A stretch of DNA of 9,451 bases, from contig JAFTJJ010000140.1 in assembly GCA_017456465.1 (NCBI GenBank), positions 1 to 9,451 of the forward strand, given 5' to 3'. The first letter of the stretch is position 1. The number at the start of each line of letters is the position of its first letter. Positions 1 to 6,107 of the stretch are shown here, in pieces. The position numbers and the translations under genes are program-made. The notes beneath the pieces are model-generated. The model saw only the letters and a program-made list of their open reading frames with translations. It was not told where the DNA came from and did no database searches. The DNA is from Clostridia bacterium (GTDB lineage: Bacteria; Bacillota; Clostridia; Christensenellales; UBA1242).

Positions 1-1
1 T

Positions 2-3000
2 GCTGTAAGTGGTCAAAAGAAGATGGCAAGTATGTCATATCTTTCATATTTAACGGGGTCAATGACATCAACAGAACGAAGAACTGCTCAAGGCAGGGTG
101 GCTGAACTTAACAAATTAATTGAAGAACAACAACGAGCCATTGAAGTGCAACAACAGGCTGTTGCAAGGCGAGAAATGCTTGTTAATGATGATATTGCGG
201 CTTATGCTGAGGTTCAATCTAAGTTTGCAGGTCAAAAACTCAACCTTTCTGGAAAAAATGTTGATAAAATGCAACTTTTTGCTGATGTATTTGCTCTTGA
301 AAGGATTCAAAGGGAATTTGATCTCACAAATGCAGAGAAGAGAAAAGGTGTTGATCGTTCAGCTGTAATGCAAAGAGCAAAAGAATTGGGACTTAATGAC
401 GGTGAAGCTTTGAAAAAGTTGATCGAAACTGGTGGAATCTCTGAGTCTCGAACAGAACAGGCGATAAAGAAAGCTGGGGCAAGTGATGATTACGAAGAAT
501 TCAAGCTTGCTCGAGAGAATGCTATCATTGGAATGGATTATCTTGCGCAAGAGCAAGCAAGACTTGCTGCAATGCGAGCTGAAACAGTTTCAATGCAAAC
601 TCAAAAATCAGCAATTGAATTGTCACTTGCGGCTGATGACGCTGCTAAAGAGGATTATATGAATGCGCGTGCTAGAGCTCAAGGTGGTGCTGGGGCAGCA
701 GGTGAACAAGGCACAACGGGAACCGAAGGTGCGCAAGGATCAACGGGTGAAACTGGAGCTCAAGGTGAAGACGGTGAAACCATTACTGAGAAGTATGGAG
801 ACATTAGGGCTGAGCTTTATGAAAAGGCTGCAAAAGGTGAGCGCATGACAAAGACAGAGAGAGAGTTATATCAAAGATTCCTCGATGTTGATCATGTTCA
901 ACAAATGCATGAAAAAGGCAAGTTTGAAAAAGCACCAAAAGGAATGGAACTTGCCGCAATTGAAGAGTTTAACCGTAAGCGTGTTGAGTCTGGTGGTGAA
1001 CTTATTTTGGATGCAAGAGATGAAACTGTAAGGCGGCTTGCAAGAGAGGCTTGGAATGAAAAGCATGCAGATCAAAAAGTTCTTCGAGAAGGAGATGAGG
1101 GATTTGAAGCGGCTGCAATTGAGGCTTATCTTAAAGGTCATCCAGAGCTTTCAAGAGCTGACTTGACAGCTGAACAGGCTCAAGAAGCAATCGAAGCATA
1201 TAAGAAAGGCAACCAGACAATGGAAGATTCAGCTGTGGCTGCATTTATTCAAGCCAAGACAGAGGAGCAAGCGATTGCTGCATGGAATGCGGATGAGCGA
1301 CACGCTGGTAAGAAAATTCATGGCAATTTGAGTGATTCAGAAAAGAACGCGAGAATTCAAGCGGCTGTTGCAGAATATGGTAAAGTTCAAAAGGCAATGC
1401 AATCGGAGGCTGGAGATGAACTTGCTGAATCAATAAGAAATGAAAACATTGAAGTTCTTGCCGCTCAGGTTATGGCTGAGAGAGTTCCTGACACTAGAAA
1501 CAAACGGGAAAAATCAATGGAAGAACACACAGTGAAGATTGATGGATTGAAGCAGGGACTTGAGCTTCTTCAATCAGAACTGGAAGCATTGAGATCAGCA
1601 AAACATGATGATGAAACAACAAAGAGAATTGCAGATGGACTTTCATTTGCTGATGTTGAAAAATTCAGAGATGCATATGAGGATCAACATGGTAAAGGCT
1701 CATTTGCAAAACTTTCACCGTCTCAAAAGAATGCTGTTCTTCGTGCATCAAAAGAGGCTGATTTGACAGGCAAGATTAGGGATGCTGAACAAAATATCAG
1801 GTTTGAACAAGCCATTGTTGATTATGGCAGGTTTGACACAAGGGCTGTTGAAGCTGTTAGAAAGGCTCTTGGCAATGTTGATCTAATGAGGCAAGAATTG
1901 GCAGAGACTGCTGATTCGGCAAGTTGGGATGATGCAAAGGTTGGAGAACATGTTGGTCGCATGACTCAGCGTGAAAAAGCTGGATATGAAAAACTCATCA
2001 TGGCGCAAATTGGTAGTGGCAAATGGGCTAAACTTTCTCCAGAAGAAAAGAACAGGCTAATGATTGAACAAGAAAGAGTGATCAAGCAAAAGCAAATTGA
2101 TGCAATTGAGAATGGAATCAAATCTGGTGGCGTGACAAGAGTTGGCGGAAAGAAGGTTAAGTTTACTGATGCGACAACTGCAAACATGATTGGAATTCAA
2201 ACAGCGCTTGTGACAGCTCAAAAGAGACAAGAGGCATCAAAGAGAAAGGCTGGAATCAAAGAAAATCTTCAAAGAATCAAACGAGGAAGAAAAGTTGCAG
2301 AAACAACCGAATCAGCTGAAGCTTCAACTGCTGCAACAAGAGAAAAGATCAAGCAATATCGTGAAATTGCAGCAACCGGAACAGACAAGGAAAGAAAGAG
2401 AGCTGAGCGTGAGGCCATAAAAGCATTTGAGGAATTGCGCAAGAAGCAAGATGAGAGATCAAGAGCTCTTATTGCAAGTGCTCAAGCAAAACTTGAGCGT
2501 GCAAAGAAGGCTGGAGATGCTGAGGCTCAAAAAGCTGCAGAGGGAATTATTGCAAGGCAAACAGCACTCATTGAAAAACGAGCACAGGCAAGCAAATCTC
2601 AGTCTTATTTGACATCTGTGAAGACACACAAGCCAAAGAGTACTTCAGTGAAAGAAGAAACCAAGAAGCGAGCAAAAGCTACAGGTGAAAGATCAAGAAC
2701 AAGTGCAGCAAGTGCGGCTGAAAAAGGCATGGGGGCTCGACATGGTTCAATTGAACAGGCGTTTAAGGGCGAAGTTGAGGGGCTCATCAAGAAACACTTG
2801 ACATCTGATGAAATCAAGAAGGCACTTGGCTCAAGCAAGAAGACTGTGAGACTTTCTGCTCAAGAAGTTCGTGAGCTTGCAGAAGTTGTTAAAGGAAAAC
2901 TTGAAGAAAAGATTACTGGAATTTCAGGTGGAAGATCAACGCGGTCACTTGAAGCATCAGAAAAAGAACTGCTCAAAAAGCTTAGAGCTGAGCTCAAGAA

Positions 3001-3163
3001 GATTCAAGCAGCTGAAAAGCGCAGAGCTGACATGATGGCTAAGTTTGGAATCAAGAAGAAGACAACTGGTCAAACAACTGGAAGCAGTGGCTCAGGTGGT
3101 TCAGGTGATGGTGGCGGAAGCAAGCCTGGATTCAAGAAAAATGATGATGCTTGGAGAGGATAA
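2..3163 (+). CDS. Giant coiled-coil protein with collagen-like segment, 5' end possibly outside window
   Basis: I do not recognise the family. The first in-window ATG is at 23 (1,046 residues to the TAA at 3161-3163). The same frame is open to the left edge, reading A-V-S-G-Q-K-K before that Met, and the ATG lacks a properly spaced Shine-Dalgarno site, so the gene probably starts upstream. Numbering from the Met at 23: a Gln/Glu-rich coiled coil at about 17-55; collagen-like Gly-X-Y triplets at 221-253; degenerate repeat modules around 296-680; a coiled-coil stretch near 499-533; a long Lys/Glu/Ala/Arg helix-forming region at about 750-860; another charged helix at about 978-1013; and a Gly/Ser-rich tail at 1020-1036 before a basic C-terminus. 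No membrane helix or catalytic motif is visible. Its place before a virB4-like gene suggests a role in the secretion machine or as its substrate. It could also be the soluble C-terminal part of a larger membrane protein. The coding frame is secure; the function is unknown. Confidence 0.85.
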   Translation, partial: AVSGQKKMASMSYLSYLTGSMTSTERRTAQGRVAELNKLIEEQQRAIEVQQQAVARREMLVNDDIAAYAEVQSKFAGQKLNLSGKNVDKMQLFADVFALERIQREFDLTNAEKRKGVDRSAVMQRAKELGLNDGEALKKLIETGGISESRTEQAIKKAGASDDYEEFKLARENAIIGMDYLAQEQARLAAMRAETVSMQTQKSAIELSLAADDAAKEDYMNARARAQGGAGAAGEQGTTGTEGAQGSTGETGAQGEDGETITEKYGDIRAELYEKAAKGERMTKTERELYQRFLDVDHVQQMHEKGKFEKAPKGMELAAIEEFNRKRVESGGELILDARDETVRRLAREAWNEKHADQKVLREGDEGFEAAAIEAYLKGHPELSRADLTAEQAQEAIEAYKKGNQTMEDSAVAAFIQAKTEEQAIAAWNADERHAGKKIHGNLSDSEKNARIQAAVAEYGKVQKAMQSEAGDELAESIRNENIEVLAAQVMAERVPDTRNKREKSMEEHTVKIDGLKQGLELLQSELEALRSAKHDDETTKRIADGLSFADVEKFRDAYEDQHGKGSFAKLSPSQKNAVLRASKEADLTGKIRDAEQNIRFEQAIVDYGRFDTRAVEAVRKALGNVDLMRQELAETADSASWDDAKVGEHVGRMTQREKAGYEKLIMAQIGSGKWAKLSPEEKNRLMIEQERVIKQKQIDAIENGIKSGGVTRVGGKKVKFTDATTANMIGIQTALVTAQKRQEASKRKAGIKENLQRIKRGRKVAETTESAEASTAATREKIKQYREIAATGTDKERKRAEREAIKAFEELRKKQDERSRALIASAQAKLERAKKAGDAEAQKAAEGIIARQTALIEKRAQASKSQSYLTSVKTHKPKSTSVKEETKKRAKATGERSRTSAASAAEKGMGARHGSIEQAFKGEVEGLIKKHLTSDEIKKALGSSKKTVRLSAQEVRELAEVVKGKLEEKITGISGGRSTRSLEASEKELLKKLRAELKKIQAAEKRRADMMAKFGIKKKTTGQTTGSSGSGGSGDGGGSKPGFKKNDDAWRG
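683..781 (+). repeat. Collagen-like Gly-X-Y repeat, 11 triplets, within the first gene
   Basis: Residues 221-253 (counted from the Met at 23) have Gly at every third position for 11 triplets: GGA, GAA, GEQ, GTT, GTE, GAQ, GST, GET, GAQ, GED, GET. Thr, Gln and Glu fill the X and Y positions and Pro is absent, as in many bacterial collagen-like proteins. Eleven triplets is short for a stable triple helix alone. The coiled-coil stretches on either side could supply trimerisation; this is inference. Confidence 0.8.
908..2062 (+). repeat. Region with about five degenerate protein repeat modules
   Basis: Aligned by eye, the first protein carries recurring modules. The clearest pair is GKGSFAKLSPSQKNAVL at 557-573 and GSGKWAKLSPEEKNRLM at 664-680. 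A second related pair is the AWNEKHADQKV stretch from 343 and the AWNADERHAGKKI stretch from 420; the latter continues into NLSDSEKNARI, linking it to the first pair. A weaker copy is HEKGKFEKAPKGMELAAI at 296-313. The shared pattern is a His or Gly, a Lys/Gly-rich turn, an aromatic or aliphatic residue, then Leu-Ser-Pro/Asp-x-Glu/Gln-Lys-Asn and a helix. The spacing is irregular (about 50 to 130 residues). The two strongest pairs are convincing; the full count of five is a judgement. The function is unknown. Confidence 0.5.
3080..3130 (+). other. Gly/Ser-rich linker near the C-terminus of the first protein
   Basis: Residues 1020-1036 are almost only Gly and Ser, with one Asp and a closing Lys-Pro-Gly. 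They follow a Lys-rich helix and precede the short basic end FKKNDDAWRG. This looks like a flexible linker presenting a short C-terminal tail. Such a tail could be a docking or secretion signal, since many T4SS substrates carry charged C-terminal signals, but nothing here proves that. Confidence 0.6.
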
Positions 3164-3173
3164 TTAGAAAACC

Positions 3174-3201
3174 TTAACAATCTTTAAAATTCCACTGTTA
3201 A
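3174..3201. repeat. Short inverted repeat just after the first gene
   Basis: TTAACA at 3174-3179 and TGTTAA at 3196-3201 are exact reverse complements separated by 16 AT-rich bases. They lie 10 bases after the TAA stop. Six AT-rich pairs make a weak structure and may be chance in this composition. It is listed because it is the first of several inverted repeats in this gap. Confidence 0.25.
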
Positions 3202-3214
3202 AGCATGCAAAAAA

Positions 3215-3244
3215 CCTTTCCCTCGGAAAAAATCGAGGGAAAGG
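3215..3244 (-). terminator. Strong 11-bp hairpin, terminator-like on the minus strand
   Basis: CCTTTCCCTCG at 3215-3225 pairs perfectly with CGAGGGAAAGG at 3234-3244 across an 8-base A-rich loop. Seven of the 11 pairs are G-C. On the + strand no T-run follows. On the - strand the stem is followed directly by six T (the A-run at 3209-3214), which is the form of a Rho-independent terminator. It could stop antisense transcription entering from the VirB4 gene. In the + strand transcript the same hairpin could act as an mRNA processing or stability element. The hairpin itself is certain; its direction of action is inferred. Confidence 0.5.
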
Positions 3245-3247
3245 GTA

Positions 3248-3293
3248 TCAATCCCAACAATAAAATTCAAGCCGCGTGAGGCTTTGGGGTTGA
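3248..3293 (+). promoter_or_regulatory. Predicted RNA stem-loop between the first gene and virB4
   Basis: TCAATCCCAA at 3248-3257 can pair with TTGGGGTTGA at 3284-3293, giving ten pairs including one G-U. Inside, AGCC at 3270-3273 pairs with GGCT at 3280-3283 around a six-base loop, leaving a 12-base unpaired stretch on the left side. This makes a two-tier stem-loop directly after the 11-bp hairpin. I match it to no known riboswitch or leader family. It may be an RNA-level control element for the downstream VirB4 gene. Confidence 0.35.
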
Positions 3294-3338
3294 ACAAATG
3301 CAAAAAGATAACAAAAAACTTATGATTAATGACAGAAA

Positions 3339-3353
3339 CACCAATGGTTGGTG
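3339..3353 (+). promoter_or_regulatory. Small hairpin upstream of the virB4 ribosome binding site
   Basis: CACCAA at 3339-3344 and TTGGTG at 3348-3353 are exact reverse complements around a three-base loop. The hairpin ends 12 bases before the AAGGAG site at 3366 and is followed by a run of seven A. It is too far away to cover the ribosome binding site by itself. It may be a protein-binding inverted repeat or part of a folded leader RNA. Confidence 0.3.
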
Positions 3354-3365
3354 AAAAAAACAATT

Positions 3366-3371
3366 AAGGAG
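3366..3371 (+). promoter_or_regulatory. Ribosome binding site of the virB4-like gene
   Basis: AAGGAG lies eight bases before the ATG at 3380. This near-consensus site fixes the start of the VirB4-like protein and hence shows that the PrgI-like N-terminal segment is translated as part of it. Confidence 0.85.
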
Positions 3372-3379
3372 AACAATTA

Positions 3380-6058
3380 ATGGCAAGACTTATACCAAAA
3401 AGAACAAAAGTCAAAACCGAGTTTTTCAAGGGGCTCACGCTGGTTGATGGTGTGATCCTTTTGGTTGCACTGTTGATGTTGGCACTTGTGCTTCTTTCGG
3501 ACTTTTCAACGCAAATCAGGCTTATTGTTGCGATTGTTGTGGTGATGCTTGTTGTCATCATGATGCTTAACGTTGCACCTGAAACGAGGACATACAATAT
3601 GCTTGGAGATTTGTTCAAGTATATGTTCTCTGTCAAGAAGTACACAAAGCAAAAAAGGGCGACAAGAAAAAGTGTTAATGCATTGATGCCATATGTGGGA
3701 ATTCTTGAGCAGGACTATGATGAGAAAAACAAGGTTGGTATTATTGACTACAAAGAATACTTTGGAGTGGTTTTTGAAATCAAATCAATCGAGTTTTATA
3801 TGCTTTCAGTTGCTCGTCAAGATTCTTATATTGATGCAATTGACAATGCCCTTAAAGCTCTCTCATCTGAGCAAACTGCTGCAATTTTCAAATATTCTCG
3901 TCCAATGGTTTTGGATTCATACATTTACAGTGAAATTCAGAAGAAGGACGAAGTTCTTGAATCTGTTGTGAATGGGGCATCGAAGTATGAAGAAGCAAAT
4001 CCTCGTGTTGAAATCATTGAATCAAGAATCAATTCGCTTGATGCAATGAATGTTGACAAAGAATTTCCAATTCTCAAAGACCACATTTACATGGCAGTTT
4101 ATGGAAAGAGCATCAGGCAACTTCTTTCAACCGTTAATTTCATGATCAACACAATTGAGGGCAACACAAACAATGTGATGACTTGTGACGTTTTGGATCG
4201 CAAGCAAGTGGCCGTTTTCCTTAAAAACTCTTATCTACAAATGTTTGACGAAAGAGAAGTTGAAAATGTTGATCCGAAGCATTATCTTGATTGGGCAATG
4301 CCTCAAGAAATCAAGTTCAAGGCAACAAGGCATGTGATTGATGGAAAAAGTTACACAACATATGCGGTTGCGGATTATCCAGTTACAGTGCCAAATGCTT
4401 GGGGAAGAGCGTTTTTCTCAGTTCCTGGCACAAGAATTTCATGTAAATTCAAACCAGTATCCCAAATGGATGCAGAGCGCAGGCTTGACCGTGCGATCAT
4501 GGAAATGGAGGTTCAAGCATCAAAGAGAGGAAGGGCTTCAACTGAGCTTGAAAAAATGACACACCTTGAAACACTTAGAGAGCTTATGGCTTCAGTTAAG
4601 CAGGGTGGTGAGGTTTTGTTTGACACAAGTATTTTCTGTACTGTTGAAGAAGAAAACAGAAAAATCATGAGAACTCAGTTGATGCGAACAGGATTTAAAT
4701 ATAATGATATGTTCGGAAAGCAGAGAGAGAGTTTCATTGATGCGAATGTTTCAAGGCGTATGTCACTCAAAAAATTTGAGCGTGGAATCAACTCATCAAG
4801 CTTGGCTGCGATGTTTCCATTTGTTTCTGATGCTGTTCAAGATGAAAAAGGATTCTATCTTGGAATGAACAACGAACCAGTATTTTTGGATTTTTTCAAG
4901 CGAGACAAAGAAAGAATCAACTCGAACATGGTTGTGCTTGGAAAATCTGGTTCAGGAAAGTCATTTGCGACAAAGAATATTCTGACGCACCTTGCGTCTG
5001 ACAACACAAAGGTGTTTATTCTTGACCCTGAGCGTGAGTATGACATCTTGGCAAGAAACCTCAACGGAAAGGTGGTGGATGTTGGATCTGCAAGAGAGGG
5101 GCGAATCAATCCGCTTCAAATTATCACAACATTGGACGATGAAGACGCAGAAGGGCAAAATGTGTCACTTGCAACTCATCTTCAATTCCTTGAATCATTC
5201 TTTAAAATGATTTTGGACGGAATCACGAACGATGCATTGGAAGTTTTGAACGAGTGCATAAAGAATCTTTATGAAAAATTTGGTATCACAAGCAAAACAG
5301 AGGTGAATGAGCTTGAACCAAGTGATTTCCCAATTCTTCAAGACCTTTATGAATTCGTTGGTGAGGAATATGAAAAAGCAAAAGATGATTATCAAAAAAA
5401 CAACTTGAAAATCATCAGAACATATCTCAACAAGTTTGCAGAAGGTGGACGAAACAGCATGCTTTGGAATGGATATTCAACAATCACTGCTGAAGAAAAC
5501 TTTATTGTGTTCAACTTCCAAACCTTGCTTGCAAACAAAAACAACGATATTGCGAATGCGCAAATGCTTCTTGTCATGCGTTGGCTTGACAATGAAATTA
5601 TCAAAAACAAGGACTATAATGCGAAATACAACACGATGAGAAAAGTTGTTGTTGCGATCGACGAGGCACACGTCTTCATTGATCCAAAGAAAGACGTGGC
5701 ACTTGACTTCATGTTCCAGCTTGCAAAGCGTATCAGAAAGTATATGGGAATGCAGATTGTTATTACGCAGAACCTCAAGGACTTTGTTGGAACACCTGAC
5801 ATCGCAAGAAAGAGTACGGCGATCATTAATGCATCGCAATATTCTCTTATCTTCTCACTTGCTCCTCATGACATCAATGACCTTGTTGCTCTTTATGAAA
5901 AAGCAGGGCAAATCAATGAGAAAGAACAAGACACGATTGTGTCAAACCCAAGAGGAAAAGCTTTCCTCATGACGGGACCATATTCAAGAACAAATGTTGA
6001 CATCATTGTTAACGATTCTGTTCGAAACATGTTTGAAAAAATTAAAGACAAGAAATAG
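3380..6058 (+). CDS. virB4: VirB4-family T4SS ATPase with fused N-terminal PrgI-like membrane domain
   Basis: Complete, 892 residues, starting after a good AAGGAG site. VirB4 ATPases are inner-membrane-associated motors that drive assembly and transfer in type IV secretion and conjugation. Residues 1-95 look like PrgI, a small VirB3-like partner normally encoded separately: an F-F-x-G-L-T motif at 15-20, membrane helices at about 22-40 and 47-65, then a basic stretch. The VirB4 N-terminal domain follows (about 100-480), ending in the typical F-P-F at 479-481. The ATPase domain has Walker A GKSGSGKS at 521-528, DPEREY at 549-554 followed by N-P-L, Walker B VVVAIDEAH at 756-764 with acidic D761-E762, and the R-x-x-x-x-M-G/ITQN region at 784-798. 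All key residues are present, so it should be active. It ends with TAG and is followed 49 bases later by the VirB6-like gene, probably in the same operon. VirB4 identity is very secure. The PrgI assignment rests on motif and topology only. Confidence 0.95.
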   Translation: MARLIPKRTKVKTEFFKGLTLVDGVILLVALLMLALVLLSDFSTQIRLIVAIVVVMLVVIMMLNVAPETRTYNMLGDLFKYMFSVKKYTKQKRATRKSVNALMPYVGILEQDYDEKNKVGIIDYKEYFGVVFEIKSIEFYMLSVARQDSYIDAIDNALKALSSEQTAAIFKYSRPMVLDSYIYSEIQKKDEVLESVVNGASKYEEANPRVEIIESRINSLDAMNVDKEFPILKDHIYMAVYGKSIRQLLSTVNFMINTIEGNTNNVMTCDVLDRKQVAVFLKNSYLQMFDEREVENVDPKHYLDWAMPQEIKFKATRHVIDGKSYTTYAVADYPVTVPNAWGRAFFSVPGTRISCKFKPVSQMDAERRLDRAIMEMEVQASKRGRASTELEKMTHLETLRELMASVKQGGEVLFDTSIFCTVEEENRKIMRTQLMRTGFKYNDMFGKQRESFIDANVSRRMSLKKFERGINSSSLAAMFPFVSDAVQDEKGFYLGMNNEPVFLDFFKRDKERINSNMVVLGKSGSGKSFATKNILTHLASDNTKVFILDPEREYDILARNLNGKVVDVGSAREGRINPLQIITTLDDEDAEGQNVSLATHLQFLESFFKMILDGITNDALEVLNECIKNLYEKFGITSKTEVNELEPSDFPILQDLYEFVGEEYEKAKDDYQKNNLKIIRTYLNKFAEGGRNSMLWNGYSTITAEENFIVFNFQTLLANKNNDIANAQMLLVMRWLDNEIIKNKDYNAKYNTMRKVVVAIDEAHVFIDPKKDVALDFMFQLAKRIRKYMGMQIVITQNLKDFVGTPDIARKSTAIINASQYSLIFSLAPHDINDLVALYEKAGQINEKEQDTIVSNPRGKAFLMTGPYSRTNVDIIVNDSVRNMFEKIKDKK

Positions 6059-6095
6059 TCCTTTTTGATTTTTTCAAAACAGCAAATATCATTCC

Positions 6096-6102
6096 AAGGA
6101 AG
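6096..6102 (+). promoter_or_regulatory. Ribosome binding site of the VirB6-like gene
   Basis: AAGGAAG ends five bases before the ATG at 6108. The 49-base gap after the VirB4 stop has no strong hairpin or T-rich terminator; only a weak six-pair TTTTGA/TCAAAA inverted repeat is present at 6063-6079. Co-transcription with the VirB4 gene is therefore likely. Confidence 0.8.
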
Positions 6103-6107
6103 AAAAA

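Noticed and set aside
683..781. Possible tandem DNA repeat or CRISPR-like array in the Gly-rich stretch
   Set aside because: The periodicity is a 9-base codon pattern from Gly-X-Y triplets with varied bases; there are no conserved repeats or spacers.
23..3163. First gene as a phage tape-measure protein because of its length and helical content
   Set aside because: No hydrophobic segments or phage neighbours are present, and the adjacent genes are VirB4-like and VirB6-like.
3290..3326. Promoter-like TTGAAC (3290-3295) with TATGAT (3321-3326)
   Set aside because: The spacing is 25 bases, far from the usual 16-18. The TATGAT alone is expected by chance in this AT-rich stretch.
3364..3645. A 93-residue open frame on the - strand opposite the start of the VirB4 gene
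   Set aside because: It is the antisense of the VirB4 membrane helices, has no good ribosome site and shows no recognisable motif. The + strand frame there is well supported.
5477..5839. A 120-residue - strand open frame opposite the VirB4 Walker B region
   Set aside because: It lies wholly within the conserved ATPase domain, has no family resemblance and no Shine-Dalgarno site; it is a shadow frame.
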